From NCBI GenBank assembly GCA_009995595.1, contig JAACPE010000001.1, forward strand, positions 124,001 through 188,000: a stretch of DNA of 64,000 nucleotides, written 5' to 3'. The stretch's first letter is position 1, and every line of letters starts with the position of its first letter. Made by a program: the position numbers and the translations under genes. The stretch comes from Alphaproteobacteria bacterium (lineage in GTDB: Bacteria; Pseudomonadota; Alphaproteobacteria; Micavibrionales; Micavibrionaceae). This document shows, in pieces, positions 13,622-24,200 of this stretch. Below the pieces are notes generated by a model. It made no database searches, had not been told where the DNA came from, and was given only the letters and a program-made list of their open reading frames with translations.

Positions 13622-14032
13622 TTATGCCTTTTTCTTACTGAACATGTGGAGCATACGCTTGGTGACGATAAAACCGCCAAAAATATTAATAGAGGCGAGG
13701 ATAACCGCCAAAAACCCCATAAATTTCGAAAAGCTCATATCCATGGGGCCGGCGGCTACAAGTGCGCCGACGATAATCACGCTTGAAATCGCATTGGTCA
13801 CGCCCATAAGCGGGGAGTGAAGTGCAGGAGTTACGCGCCAAACAACATAATAGCCAACAAAGCAAGCCAAAATAAAAACGGTTAATCCGTTTAAAAAGAA
13901 CGAAGCTTCATGCCCACCCATTGTTGCTGATGTCTCAATCGCAAGCTCTTTGGCTTGAGTTGCCAGTGTTTCAAGTTGTACGGCAAAATCATTTGCCTTA
14001 ATGGTGATATCATTTGGAGTATCAGTTGTCAT
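13622..14032 (-). CDS. pntAB: NAD(P) transhydrogenase subunit alpha part 2
   Basis: Small membrane subunit of 136 residues with three hydrophobic segments ([20 protein letters not shown], then [19 protein letters not shown], then [17 protein letters not shown]). The split of the alpha subunit into a soluble and a membrane gene is the known alphaproteobacterial (Rhodospirillum-type) arrangement. It lies two bases after pntAA and five before pntB. Confidence 0.93.
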   Translation of the reverse strand: MTTDTPNDITIKANDFAVQLETLATQAKELAIETSATMGGHEASFFLNGLTVFILACFVGYYVVWRVTPALHSPLMGVTNAISSVIIVGALVAAGPMDMSFSKFMGFLAVILASINIFGGFIVTKRMLHMFSKKKA

Positions 14033-14034
14033 GA

Positions 14035-15285
14035 TTAGGCTTCCTTAACAGATTTCTTCGTGGTCGTTTTTACTGCAGTTTTTTGAGCAGGTGACTTTTT
14101 AACAGCTGTTTTCTTGACGGCTTTTTTAGCTGGCGACTTTTTCACGTCTTCTTTTTTTGTAATAAAATTTGGATGAATAATGGTGCCATCTTTAGTCAAG
14201 GCAACACCTTTAACAATCTCGTCTTCCCAATCAATGATGAGCTCTTTTTTATCTTTATCAATGATCAGGTTTAAAAAGTTAAAAAGGTTTTTTGCATAAA
14301 GGGCTGAGGCATCACTCGCAAGGCGGCTGGGAATATTGTAATGGGCCACGATGGACACGCCATGTTTTTTGATGGCTTTTCCGCCTTCGGATAAATCACA
14401 ATTACCGCCCATATCAACCGCCATATCAACAATAACAGAGCCCGCCTTCATGGATTTAACCATAGCCTCGGTTACCAATTTTGGCGCGGGGCGACCCGGA
14501 ATAAGGGCGGTTGTGATAACAATGTCTTGCTTGGCAATTGTGTCTTCAACCAATTGGGCCTGTTTTTTCTTATAAGCCTCTGACATTTCTTTGGCATAGC
14601 CACCGCTTGTTTCAGCTTCTTTAAATTCATCATCTTCAACCGCAATAAAAGTTGCGCCCAAAGATTGGACTTGTTCTTTTGCGGCGGGGCGCACATCTGT
14701 TGCCGATACGACTGCTCCGAGGCGTTTGGCTGTGGCAATCGCCTGAAGGCCAGCAACGCCTGCGCCCATTACAAATACTTTTGCAGGGGGAACTGTGCCC
14801 GCTGCGGTCATCATCATGGGAAAGGCGCTCGCAAAATGCTCTGCCCCATCAAGGACGGATTTATACCCTGCCAGATTTGATTGTGATGACAAGACATCCA
14901 TGCTTTGTGCGCGGCTAATACGCGGCACCATTTCCATGGCATAAAGATAAGCACCTTTTAACGCCGCCTCTTTAATAAGGGCGTCATTTTGGTAAGGGTT
15001 TACAAGTCCAATTAAATGCGCGCCTTTTTTAGCCGCCTTGATATCTGCCGAAGTAATTTGAACTTTAAGGATAATGTCCGCATTGGCAGCATGATCTGTC
15101 CCATTTACAATTTTTGCGCCCGCTGTTTTATAGCAATCATCAGTGAAATTGGCATGCTCGCCTGCGCCCGCTTCAATCGTCAGCGAACAACCCATCGCCG
15201 TTAATTTTTTAACAGTTTCAGCGGAGGCCGCGACGCGGCGTTCATGATTTGTGGTTTCTTTTAGTATCGAAATTGTTAGAGGCAC
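14035..15285 (-). CDS. pntAA: NAD(P) transhydrogenase subunit alpha part 1, with Lys/Ala-rich tail
   Basis: Soluble NAD(H)-binding dI subunit of 416 residues. It has the alanine dehydrogenase/PNT fold, with [22 protein letters not shown] near residue 170 as the Rossmann motif, and [17 protein letters not shown]. The body ends near residue 375. The last ~40 residues are a Lys/Ala/Thr/Pro-rich tail built of KKSPAKKA-like repeats, resembling a histone H1 or AlgP tail. I do not know this from ordinary PntA proteins. First gene of the minus-strand pnt operon; the promoter should lie in 15286-15429. Confidence 0.93.
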   Translation of the reverse strand: MPLTISILKETTNHERRVAASAETVKKLTAMGCSLTIEAGAGEHANFTDDCYKTAGAKIVNGTDHAANADIILKVQITSADIKAAKKGAHLIGLVNPYQNDALIKEAALKGAYLYAMEMVPRISRAQSMDVLSSQSNLAGYKSVLDGAEHFASAFPMMMTAAGTVPPAKVFVMGAGVAGLQAIATAKRLGAVVSATDVRPAAKEQVQSLGATFIAVEDDEFKEAETSGGYAKEMSEAYKKKQAQLVEDTIAKQDIVITTALIPGRPAPKLVTEAMVKSMKAGSVIVDMAVDMGGNCDLSEGGKAIKKHGVSIVAHYNIPSRLASDASALYAKNLFNFLNLIIDKDKKELIIDWEDEIVKGVALTKDGTIIHPNFITKKEDVKKSPAKKAVKKTAVKKSPAQKTAVKTTTKKSVKEA

Positions 15286-15429
15286 AGCTCAATTCCTTTA
15301 TTTATAGCTTTATGAAGTATAAGACAGTGACTCATAATCTGCACTTTGTGAAGGGGCTACAGAAAGTCTCGAACAGGTTTTTTGACTTTTTTGCAGTCAG
15401 GGTGCGTATTTTGGAGTATAACGCGCACT

Positions 15430-15792
15430 ATGACAAAACAAACTCTAGAACAACTATATGCGCTTGATTTACTTGTATTTACAGATAAATGTGATTTGCC
15501 GGACCAAGGAACCTTTATAGAAGTAATAGCAACAAAAGGAATTGATGTTTCAGGTCGTTTATTCGCCCTTGTCTCTCATGATGATTTAAAAAATGATAAA
15601 TCCTTCAAACAATTTCAGGCGGCGCATCAGGCTATGCTTGCGGCCTATAGAATCAAAGACTATACCTGCGCAGCCCAAGACCTTAAAGAGGCGCGCGATT
15701 TTGCTGGTAATTTAGGGTTTGAGGTATTGTCACCCTTTTATGACATTATAAAAATCGATATAATTCGGGGATTAACGGGAAAAGCGGAATAA
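15430..15792 (+). CDS. Uncharacterised small protein
   Basis: 120 residues from ATG 15430; the frame is open from 15382 but the shorter start follows a GGAG-like site. No signal peptide or membrane segment. The C-terminal half (AAYRIKDYTCAAQDLKEARDF) looks like a TPR-type helical hairpin, as found at the C-terminus of some class III cyclases, but no catalytic domain is present. It is divergent from the pnt operon and ends 83 bases before rpmJ, which has its own promoter. Confidence 0.6.
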   Translation: MTKQTLEQLYALDLLVFTDKCDLPDQGTFIEVIATKGIDVSGRLFALVSHDDLKNDKSFKQFQAAHQAMLAAYRIKDYTCAAQDLKEARDFAGNLGFEVLSPFYDIIKIDIIRGLTGKAE

Positions 15793-15808
15793 AATCGCGA
15801 TACAGCGC

Positions 15809-15838
15809 TTGACAAAAGGCGCTTTTGAACGGTATTGT
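15809..15838 (+). promoter_or_regulatory. Sigma-70-type promoter of rpmJ
   Basis: A perfect -35 TTGACA (15809-15814) is followed after 18 bases by TATTGT (15833-15838). It lies 38 bases before the rpmJ ATG and directly after the preceding gene. Confidence 0.6.
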
Positions 15839-15875
15839 CCGCCCATCATTCAATACGGGATCGAAAGTAAGAGCC

Positions 15876-16001
15876 ATGAAAGTTGTTAACTCATTGAAAA
15901 CATTGAAAAAGCGTGACAGAAACTGTCGCGTTGTTCGCCGTAAAGGCCGTGTTTACGTTATTAATAAAATCAATAAGCGCTATAAAGCGCGTCAAGGCTA
16001 A
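15876..16001 (+). CDS. rpmJ: 50S ribosomal protein L36
   Basis: A 41-residue basic protein beginning [17 protein letters not shown], with the [11 protein letters not shown] core of L36. It is the longer, zinc-ligand-poor form: only one Cys is visible, so the C4/CCCH zinc ribbon of the short form is lost. This form is common in alpha- and gammaproteobacteria. It stands as a single-gene unit between its own promoter and a double terminator. Confidence 0.93.
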   Translation: MKVVNSLKTLKKRDRNCRVVRRKGRVYVINKINKRYKARQG

Positions 16002-16009
16002 GTCTTCAC

Positions 16010-16030
16010 AGGCTCATGAAGCCTATTTTT
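16010..16030 (+). terminator. First terminator after rpmJ
   Basis: AGGCT (16010-16014) and AGCCT (16020-16024) enclose a five-base loop and are followed by ATTTTTT. Confidence 0.6.
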
Positions 16031-16045
16031 TACAATAATTCGATC

Positions 16046-16078
16046 AAAACCTTTCTTGGAAACAAGGGAGGTTTTTTT
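16046..16078 (+). terminator. Strong terminator with GAAA tetraloop after rpmJ
   Basis: A 13-bp stem, AAAACCTTTCTTG (16046-16058) with CAAGGGAGGTTTT (16063-16075) including two G-U pairs, is capped by GAAA (16059-16062) and runs into more T residues. It isolates rpmJ from mreB. Confidence 0.85.
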
Positions 16079-16116
16079 AATACAGTGTTTTATTGCCTAA
16101 GTTGTATAAATCATGA

Positions 16117-17232
<1,116 letters not shown>

Positions 17233-17332
17233 GTCGTTATTAACAATGCTTAAAATTGCATTAGGCGTTGAAACCTAACCCTTAATGCCATAAAATCATT
17301 GCGTATCGTATTTTTAATTTAGCGCAGATTAA

Positions 17333-18238
17333 GTGGTAAAAGTGAAACCAAGATTGAAACAAAGATCATTTTCAAAAGGAGCGCTTTCAAATGTGTTGCC
17401 TTTTGATGTCTTGAATGGGCGCTCTGCGATTATTGCACTTTTGGCTTTATCAGGCTTACTCTTGTTTTCTTCGATTATTAATCCAAGCTTTATGCAAGGG
17501 GCGCGAACAGGTCTTGTGGACATAACAGCGCCCGTTTTAAAGGCAATTAATACCCCATTTGATATGGCGGCCAATTTTGTCGGCGGTGTTTCAGGCCTCA
17601 CTAATTTACGTGCAGAAAACGCACAATTGGAAGCAGAAAACAAGCGCCTTCGGGAATGGTATCAAACCGCCCTTATGCTTCAGGCGGAAAATCAATCCTT
17701 ACAAGAACTTTTAAACGTTAAAGTAGATGCACCGCATAAATATATCACCGCCAAGGTGATTGCTGATTCAGGCAACTCATTTGTAAAAACAGTTTTAGTT
17801 GGTGTTGGACAAATAGATGGCGTTCAAAAAAATCAAGCTGTCCTAGGTGAAGAAGGCTTAATTGGCCGTGTCATTGAGGTAGGAAAAACATCTTCACGCA
17901 TCATGTTGCTTACTGATTTAAACTCCCGCGTTCCTATCATTCTTGAAGGAACACGTCAAAAAGCCATGCTTACTGGTAGTAACGCCCCCTTGCTTGATTT
18001 GAAATACATCCCCGATGATAGTGCAATTACAACTGGCATCCGCGTTGTGACCTCTGGTGATGGCGGTGTTTTTCCCTCTGGACTTCCTATTGGGCGCGTA
18101 TCGTCTATAGAAAACAAAAGCATAAAAGTGAAACCTTTCGCGGATATCAACCACGTCAGCAATGTCCGTATCGTTAATACAAGCATTAATCCTAATCTCA
18201 TGTCTATCGACCTTGATACTTTTAAAGACATTCATTAG
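17333..18238 (+). CDS. mreC: Rod shape-determining protein MreC
   Basis: Bitopic inner-membrane scaffold of 301 residues that couples MreB to the periplasmic elongasome. One membrane segment lies at about residues 30-50. A coiled coil follows (LTNLRAENAQLEAENKRLREW), then the beta-barrel domains with VIADSGNSFVKTVLVGVGQ and GEEGLIGRVIEVG. A GTG start at 17333 is used; GTG 17342 is possible. It follows mreB after 100 bases and precedes mreD. Confidence 0.93.
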   Translation: MVKVKPRLKQRSFSKGALSNVLPFDVLNGRSAIIALLALSGLLLFSSIINPSFMQGARTGLVDITAPVLKAINTPFDMAANFVGGVSGLTNLRAENAQLEAENKRLREWYQTALMLQAENQSLQELLNVKVDAPHKYITAKVIADSGNSFVKTVLVGVGQIDGVQKNQAVLGEEGLIGRVIEVGKTSSRIMLLTDLNSRVPIILEGTRQKAMLTGSNAPLLDLKYIPDDSAITTGIRVVTSGDGGVFPSGLPIGRVSSIENKSIKVKPFADINHVSNVRIVNTSINPNLMSIDLDTFKDIH

Positions 18239-18255
18239 GACGCGGCGCTTTATAC

Positions 18256-18786
18256 ATGCGTAACGCTTTTTTTACTTCAGAAAATTTAGATTGGATTTGG
18301 CGTTTAGGGATAGCGCAGGGTTTTGTTGGTCTTATGCTTCTTCTGAGTCTTGTTAGTTTTTCTATCCCTTATAGCGATAGTATTCGTCCATTTTTTGTTT
18401 TAATGCCGCTTTATTATTGGAGCATTTATAGGCCGTCACTTGTTCCTGTTATCATCCTTTTTGCGCTTGGCCTTATTGTGGATTTTGTCTCCGGGTTTCC
18501 TATTGGTCTGCACGCGGCGCTTTTTGTCATTGTACATTTAATCGTTAAAAGGCAGCGTCTATTTTTGATGGGACAGCCTTACCCAATGTTTTGGATGGGT
18601 TTTGCGATTGTGACAACGTTCGTTTTTGTGGCCCAGTGGCTTTTCTTTTCTCTTATTAACCTTCAGTTGATGGCGCTTAATGAAATTATCGCGAGTAATT
18701 TTATTACGATCTTGTTTTTCCCTTTTATTGCCATGATTATGGCGTTTATTCAAAAAATATTGCCGCGCCCGCCAAAAGGTTATTGA
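18256..18786 (+). CDS. mreD: Rod shape-determining protein MreD
   Basis: Polytopic membrane protein of 176 residues with five or six hydrophobic segments, e.g. SIRPFFVLMPLYYWSIYRPS and LVPVIILFALGLIVDFVSG, which carry the family's conserved core. It partners MreC and PBP2. It begins 17 bases after mreC. Confidence 0.9.
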   Translation: MRNAFFTSENLDWIWRLGIAQGFVGLMLLLSLVSFSIPYSDSIRPFFVLMPLYYWSIYRPSLVPVIILFALGLIVDFVSGFPIGLHAALFVIVHLIVKRQRLFLMGQPYPMFWMGFAIVTTFVFVAQWLFFSLINLQLMALNEIIASNFITILFFPFIAMIMAFIQKILPRPPKGY

Positions 18787-18836
18787 TTGCTACTTGATTG
18801 CGCCGTACTTATTGGTGATAAAGAATACCTACCATG

Positions 18837-20678
18837 ATGGATGAAAATTTTGACCGCTCCAAAAGCTTTACGCGCCGTGCCTTTGTGGTTGGCGCGGTAC
18901 AGGGCGCTGTCTTGGCTGTCTTAGGCGGGCGCCTTGCGTGGTTGCAAATCGTAGAGGGGCAAAAATACAAGACACTCGCCGATAGAAACCGCATTAATGT
19001 GAAAATGACTGTGCCCTCACGCGGTGAGGTTGTGGACCGTTTTGGTGTACCGCTTGCTCTGAATAATCAAAATTTCCGCGTGCTGATGATTCCTGAACAA
19101 TCGGAGGACCTTGAAAAAGCCCTCAAAGAATTATCGAATTACATCGAACTCGATCAAAATGCGATTGATAAAGTTCTCAAACGCGCCAAACGCGCTGCAT
19201 CATTTGCTCCTGTTGAGGTTACAGATAATCTGAGCTGGGAAGATGTCGCCAAAGTGGAGGTAAACCTGCCTGACTTACCTGGTATGAGCATAGATGTTGG
19301 TGAGATCAGAACATATCCGCTCGCCGAGGCGACAGCGCATATTGTTGGTTATGTTGGCGCGGTCACGCAATCCGATTTAGAGAGCAGCGATCAACAGGTT
19401 CTAAAACTTCCTGATTTTCGTATTGGCAAAACAGGGATTGAGCGCTCATATGATGAAGCCATTCGCGGACGTGAAGGCACGGCGCATATGGAGGTGAATG
19501 TACGCGGTCGCGAAGTACGCGAGCTTCAAAAAAATGAAAGCTTGTCGGGAAAACGCCTTGTCTTAAGTATAGATGCAGAACTTCAGCGCTTTGTTCAAAC
19601 GCGCCTAGGGTATGAGCGCAGCGCTTCTGCGGTTATTATGGATGCTCATACAGGCGCGGTTTACGCTCTTAGCTCGTTTCCTTCATTTGACCCTAATTTA
19701 TTTGTTAAAGGGATCGATCAAGGGCGTTATCAAGAATTATCAAACAATCCTGCTTTTCCTTTTAATAATAAAGCGATAAGCGGGCAATATCCGCCGGGAT
19801 CAACATTTAAAATGATCACGGCACTTGCCGCCCTTGAGTCTGGTGTGGCGAAAGAACGCACTGTTGTTCATTGCCCCGGTCATTTTGAGTATGGCACAGA
19901 TAAATTTCATTGCTGGAAACGCAACGGTCACGGCAATGTTGATATTGTTGAAGCGTTAATGAAGTCATGTGACACTTATTTTTATAAGCTCTCTCTCGAT
20001 ATTGGTATTGATCGTATCGCCAAAACAGCGCGGCGTTTTGGTTTAGGACAAACTTATAATTTTGATCTACCCGAAGAGCGCGATGGTCTTATCCCTGATA
20101 AAGACTGGAAAATGGCCAAATTAGGTCAGTCTTGGCAGCCTGGGGAAACGATTGTCGCCAGTATTGGCCAAAGTTATACCCAAACAACGCCTTTGCAATT
20201 GGCGGTGATGACAAGCCGTTTCGTGAATGGCGGTTTTGCCGTTGAGCCATGGCTTGTTGGGTATGAGGGATCTAAGCTATTGCATAATAAGCAATGGCCT
20301 TCGATGAATGTGAATACAGAGTATTTGAGGTTAATAAAAGATGGGATGGATAAAGTCGTTGATGATAAAGACGGGACGGCTTACGCATCCCAAATGAGAG
20401 AACCTGAATGGCGCTTTGGTGGTAAAACGGGGACGGCGCAGGTTAAACGTATTTCCGCGCGTGAGCGTGCCTTAAATATTCGCGCTGGTGATGATGAATG
20501 GAAATATCGCCACCACGCACTTTTTGTGGGCTACGCGCCTATAGATAACCCGCGTTATGTTTGTTCAGTCGTTATTGAACATGGTGGAAGCGGATCAGGA
20601 GCAGCTGCGCCTTTGGCAAGAGATCTGCTCCGTTTTACACAAGAGCGCGACCCTGCAAAAACGGAAATGAAGGTTTAA
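18837..20678 (+). CDS. mrdA: Penicillin-binding protein 2 (elongasome transpeptidase)
   Basis: Class B PBP of about 613 residues. An N-terminal membrane anchor (RAFVVGAVQGAVLAVLGGRL) is followed by the dimerisation/pedestal domain and the transpeptidase domain. The active-site motifs are in order: STFK in YPPGSTFKMIT (about residue 322), SCD in LMKSCDTYFYK (about 380) and KTGTAQ (about 530). It works with RodA in lateral wall growth. An ATG three bases earlier is also possible. The anchor has twin arginines, but that is not evidence for Tat export here. Confidence 0.96.
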   Translation: MDENFDRSKSFTRRAFVVGAVQGAVLAVLGGRLAWLQIVEGQKYKTLADRNRINVKMTVPSRGEVVDRFGVPLALNNQNFRVLMIPEQSEDLEKALKELSNYIELDQNAIDKVLKRAKRAASFAPVEVTDNLSWEDVAKVEVNLPDLPGMSIDVGEIRTYPLAEATAHIVGYVGAVTQSDLESSDQQVLKLPDFRIGKTGIERSYDEAIRGREGTAHMEVNVRGREVRELQKNESLSGKRLVLSIDAELQRFVQTRLGYERSASAVIMDAHTGAVYALSSFPSFDPNLFVKGIDQGRYQELSNNPAFPFNNKAISGQYPPGSTFKMITALAALESGVAKERTVVHCPGHFEYGTDKFHCWKRNGHGNVDIVEALMKSCDTYFYKLSLDIGIDRIAKTARRFGLGQTYNFDLPEERDGLIPDKDWKMAKLGQSWQPGETIVASIGQSYTQTTPLQLAVMTSRFVNGGFAVEPWLVGYEGSKLLHNKQWPSMNVNTEYLRLIKDGMDKVVDDKDGTAYASQMREPEWRFGGKTGTAQVKRISARERALNIRAGDDEWKYRHHALFVGYAPIDNPRYVCSVVIEHGGSGSGAAAPLARDLLRFTQERDPAKTEMKV

Positions 20679-20682
20679 GGCT

Positions 20683-21816
20683 ATGATAAAAGCCGTCCCT
20701 ACTTTAGATAATAATCTGAACTTCTTGACCAAGATTCAACGCCTCAGCTGGGCGCTGATTTTGTTTATTATTATCTCTGCTGGCATTGGCTTTACTGCGC
20801 TTTATTCCGCCGCTGAGGGGAATTTAGACCCGTGGGCATCAAAACAAATTATTCGTTTTTGTGTGGGTATGGGCGCGCTTTTTTTTATCGCCTTTGTTGA
20901 TATTCGGTGGTGGTATCGTTTGGCATATCCATTATATTTTTTAGGGCTTATCTTGCTTGTGGTCGTTGAGATTAAAGGGCATATCGGTATGGGGGCGCAG
21001 CGCTGGATTAATTTGGGTTTTATTAATCTTCAACCCTCTGAATCCATGAAAATCGTCGTTGTGCTTGCCCTTGCGCGATATTTTCATACGGCTACGCCTG
21101 ATGATATGCGAAATATCCGCTTTCTTTTTCCTGCCGCGATGCTCATTTTAACGCCAGTGGCACTTGTCTTGTTGCAACCTGATTTGGGGACATCGTTGAT
21201 GATTGTTATGGCGGGTATTACAATGTTTTTCCTTTCAGGGGCGCCGATTTTATATTTTATTATTGGCGGTGTGCTGGTGGCGCTCTCTCTACCTGTTGCA
21301 TGGGGCTTTATGCATGATTACCAAAAACAGCGCGTGCTAACTTTTCTTAATCCTGAATCCGACCCGCTTGGATCTGGCTATCATATTATTCAATCGAAGA
21401 TTGCCATTGGCTCTGGCGGGATTGAGGGGAGAGGTTTTCTTGAAGGCACACAAAGCCGACTAAATTTCCTGCCTGAAAAACAAACAGATTTTATCTTTAC
21501 GCTTTGGGTTGAAGAATGGGGGTTTTTAGGCGGCTTATTTCTGCTCGGCATTATGGGCGGTATATTTCTGTTTGGACAATTGATGGCACAAAAAATCCGC
21601 TATTCTTTTGGTCGTCTTTTGACGATTGGGATTACGGTCAACTTCTCCCTCTACGTTTTCATCAATACGGCGATGGTCATGGGTCTTATCCCTGTTGTGG
21701 GCGCACCTTTACCACTCATATCTTATGGCGGTACGTCAATGTTAATGGTGCTTGTTGGATTTGGCCTGATGTTATCGGCCTATGTACACCGCGACGCAAA
21801 ATTGCCAAGGATGTAG
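20683..21816 (+). CDS. rodA: Peptidoglycan glycosyltransferase RodA
   Basis: SEDS-family polymerase of 377 residues with about ten membrane segments. Family motifs include GAQRWINLGFINLQPSE, FLPEKQTDFIFT..EEWGFLGG and PLPLISYGGTSMLMVLVG. It polymerises lipid II together with PBP2. It starts four bases after mrdA, so the two are coupled. It is the last gene of the mre operon and is convergent with grxD (five bases). Confidence 0.96.
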   Translation: MIKAVPTLDNNLNFLTKIQRLSWALILFIIISAGIGFTALYSAAEGNLDPWASKQIIRFCVGMGALFFIAFVDIRWWYRLAYPLYFLGLILLVVVEIKGHIGMGAQRWINLGFINLQPSESMKIVVVLALARYFHTATPDDMRNIRFLFPAAMLILTPVALVLLQPDLGTSLMIVMAGITMFFLSGAPILYFIIGGVLVALSLPVAWGFMHDYQKQRVLTFLNPESDPLGSGYHIIQSKIAIGSGGIEGRGFLEGTQSRLNFLPEKQTDFIFTLWVEEWGFLGGLFLLGIMGGIFLFGQLMAQKIRYSFGRLLTIGITVNFSLYVFINTAMVMGLIPVVGAPLPLISYGGTSMLMVLVGFGLMLSAYVHRDAKLPRM

Positions 21817-21821
21817 AGGAC

Positions 21822-22160
21822 TTATGCCGCTTTAGAGTGGCTTATCCCTTTTGCATCAAACATCTGCGCTAGCTCACCTGTTTCGGCCATTTCGCGAACG
21901 ATATCACACCCGCCAACAAATTCACCTTTAACATAGAGCTGCGGTATTGTTGGCCATTGGCTAAAATCTTTAATGGCTTGTCGCATTGTCTGATCTTCGA
22001 GGATGTTAATATCCTTAAAAGAGACACCCATCTCAGACAGCGTCTGCACAACAGCGGCAGAAAAGCCGCACTGCGGGAAAACGCCTGTGCCCTTCATGAA
22101 TAAAACAACATCATGGCTTGCGATTTCTTTTTTAATTTGGTCAAAAACAATATTTTCCAT
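21822..22160 (-). CDS. grxD: Monothiol glutaredoxin, Grx4/GrxD family
   Basis: 112-residue iron-sulfur carrier with the CGFS active site (FPQCGFS, near residue 33) and the TIPQLYVKGEFVGGCDI glutathione-binding segment. CGFS glutaredoxins bind a bridging [2Fe-2S] cluster with BolA partners, and bolA is the adjacent upstream gene here. Last gene of the DUF1476-bolA-grxD run on the minus strand. Confidence 0.95.
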   Translation of the reverse strand: MENIVFDQIKKEIASHDVVLFMKGTGVFPQCGFSAAVVQTLSEMGVSFKDINILEDQTMRQAIKDFSQWPTIPQLYVKGEFVGGCDIVREMAETGELAQMFDAKGISHSKAA

Positions 22161-22178
22161 TTTACTCTCTTTTACATT

Positions 22179-22412
22179 TTACTCTGGTGTTGCAGTTTGT
22201 ATGGCAAGGGCGTGAAGCTCATTACCCATACGGCCTTGAAGAGCCTGATAAACTCTCTGGTGCTGCTGAACACGCGATAATCCCTCAAAGGAGGCAGAGA
22301 TAATATGCGCCGCATAGTGGTCCCCATCACCGCGTAAATCAGTAATTTCAACTTTTGCGTCAGGAATTCCCTGAACGATGAGCGCCTGAATATGCTCCGC
22401 ATCCATCCCCAT
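22179..22412 (-). CDS. bolA: BolA family protein
   Basis: 77 residues with the BolA fold: KVEITDLRGDGDHYAAHIIS followed by the helical LSRVQQHQRVYQAL and the C-terminal HALAIQT strand. The conserved His before ALAIQT is the expected cluster ligand with GrxD. Start ATG 22412 or 22406. It lies three bases after the DUF1476 gene, consistent with one transcript for iron-sulfur handling. Confidence 0.92.
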   Translation of the reverse strand: MGMDAEHIQALIVQGIPDAKVEITDLRGDGDHYAAHIISASFEGLSRVQQHQRVYQALQGRMGNELHALAIQTATPE

Positions 22413-22415
22413 GGT

Positions 22416-22742
22416 TTAGGCGCTTTCTGTTTTGATCTGCTTTTGTGCCTCAACAAAGAATTCTTGCAGTTTGGCGTCAATCATATCATCACTAATTGTG
22501 GCGTCTTGCTTAATCATGACGGGGATAATCGCACGTTTGACGTCATCAAATCCGGCTTCTTCAAGGTTTGCACCTACTAAATCAGCGGCCAGAGCTTGCG
22601 ATTCGGCCTCAGAAAGGCCAATTTCTTTACCGAGCCACAGGCCAAAAAGCTTACAACAGCGCGCTTCTGCCTTGAACATGAGGGCTTCATCTAGGGCGAA
22701 TTTGTTCTCAAATGCGTTCTTACGATCGTCTAAACCTGACAT
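22416..22742 (-). CDS. DUF1476 protein, ATP synthase zeta-type inhibitor
   Basis: 108 residues from ATG 22742, chosen because it gives the family's MSGLDDRKNAFENKFALDEA start; the frame is open 16 codons earlier. DUF1476 proteins are the alphaproteobacterial F1-ATPase zeta subunit described in Paracoccus, where the N-terminal helix blocks reverse rotation. The body (ARCCKLFGLWLGKEIGLS) and a helical C-terminus match. It sits next to purC, a recurrent neighbour in this class. Inhibitory activity is assumed from the family and not tested. Confidence 0.85.
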   Translation of the reverse strand: MSGLDDRKNAFENKFALDEALMFKAEARCCKLFGLWLGKEIGLSEAESQALAADLVGANLEEAGFDDVKRAIIPVMIKQDATISDDMIDAKLQEFFVEAQKQIKTESA

Positions 22743-22893
22743 TTTAGTACCTTTTCCTGTAAAACAATTAAATCCTATGTAAGGTATCATTTGAATCTTT
22801 TGAAATCCATGGTTATATACTGATATTACGCAAATTTAAGACATATGCTGGGTCATAATAAGGCCTTTGCGCTTAAAAAGTTAAAGGACGATT

Positions 22894-23751
22894 ATGAGCA
22901 GAAAAAAACTATATGACGGTAAAGCAAAAACAATCTTTGAAGGACCAGAGCCAGGTACGGTCATTCAGTATTTCAAAGATGACGCCACGGCCTTTAACGC
23001 AGTAAAGCATGCTGTTATTGCTGGCAAAGGAGTTTTAAATAACCGTATTTCATCCCATATCATGAGCAAGTTAGAAGCGATTGGTGTGCCAACGCATTTT
23101 ATCAAGCAAATTAATATGCGTGAACAGCTTGTCCGTGAAGTTGAGATTGTTCCGATTGAGCTTGTTATCCGTAACGTTGCCGCAGGATCCATTTGCAAGC
23201 GCCTTGGTATTAAAGAGGGGACAATCTTCCCGCAGCCTATCGTTGAATATTTTTACAAAAAAGACGAGCTTGGCGATCCGATGATTAGCGAAAGCCATAT
23301 TGTCAACTTTGGCTGGGCAGACCCTTATGAACTCGAAGAAATGGTTGGTCTTGCTTACCGTGTCAATGATTACCTTAATGGTTTATTCGAGGGGATTGGT
23401 CTACGCCTTATTGACTTTAAGCTAGAATTTGGACGCCTTTGGGGTGAGCATGGCGATCTTTACATTATCCTTGCGGATGAAATATCCCCTGATAACTGCC
23501 GCCTTTGGGATTCAAAAACGGGCGAGAAAATGGATAAAGACCGCTTTCGTCAAGACCTTGGTGATTTGGTTGAAGGCTATCAAGAAATTGCAAAACGTCT
23601 TGGCCTTATCCCTGAAAGTGTCATCATGGAAGATGGTGGTATTAACGAGGACGCCCTAAGAGATTTAAGCGGTATTGAAAATGAAGTCGGCAAACAACGT
23701 CGCCTGCGTTCTGTTAATAAAATATCCTCTAAAAATCCGCGGAAGGGCTGA
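22894..23751 (+). CDS. purC: Phosphoribosylaminoimidazole-succinocarboxamide synthase
   Basis: SAICAR synthetase of 285 residues in purine synthesis: joins aspartate to CAIR with ATP. N-terminal [12 protein letters not shown], the FKDDATAFN loop, the [11 protein letters not shown]-like stretch and [18 protein letters not shown] are all typical. About 30 extra residues at the C-terminus (ending in a basic [17 protein letters not shown]) exceed the usual ~255. AAAGGACG ribosome site before ATG 22894. The next purine genes are not adjacent, but purH lies near the window end. Confidence 0.95.
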   Translation: MSRKKLYDGKAKTIFEGPEPGTVIQYFKDDATAFNAVKHAVIAGKGVLNNRISSHIMSKLEAIGVPTHFIKQINMREQLVREVEIVPIELVIRNVAAGSICKRLGIKEGTIFPQPIVEYFYKKDELGDPMISESHIVNFGWADPYELEEMVGLAYRVNDYLNGLFEGIGLRLIDFKLEFGRLWGEHGDLYIILADEISPDNCRLWDSKTGEKMDKDRFRQDLGDLVEGYQEIAKRLGLIPESVIMEDGGINEDALRDLSGIENEVGKQRRLRSVNKISSKNPRKG

Positions 23752-23759
23752 GATTACTC

Positions 23760-24200
23760 ATGATATATCGTATCTTTATGAGCGCATTTATTTTTCTAGG
23801 TTTTAGTTATAGTGGAGTCAGTCATGCCTCTATCAGTATGGAGGCGCCAGTATGCAATTTTATTGGTGTAGTTCAGGATATTAATGTTCGTAAAGAAGAT
23901 GGTAAAGGCATCTCTGAAGGAAAGACGTTCACATACATAGATGTTACCGTGGATATTGTTAAAGGCGGCACACAAGATTCCACTGATTCAGCCTCAGAGT
24001 GCAATATAGAAGATGCAAGCAGACAAATTTTTCAGATGCGAAATTCTATTTTGGGTAAATATCACCCGCATATTCCAAAGCTGGGAGCGTGCATTAAAGG
24101 TTACTCCCAATTTATGGGGGACGGGAACTTTATGAGTGGACGATGGCTTACAGTTGAAGAAAATTTAGACGCTGCGTCTTGCTCTTTAAAAAATAACTAA
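23760..24200 (+). CDS. Small secreted protein of unknown function
   Basis: 146 residues. It begins with a clear signal peptide (MIYRIFMSAFIFLGFSYSGVSHA) and probable cleavage after SHA. The mature part has four Cys residues, suggesting disulfides in the periplasm, and the strand-like segment FTYIDVTVDIVKGG. No family recognised. It starts nine bases after purC and converges with nadK with a four-base overlap. Confidence 0.65.
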   Translation: MIYRIFMSAFIFLGFSYSGVSHASISMEAPVCNFIGVVQDINVRKEDGKGISEGKTFTYIDVTVDIVKGGTQDSTDSASECNIEDASRQIFQMRNSILGKYHPHIPKLGACIKGYSQFMGDGNFMSGRWLTVEENLDAASCSLKNN

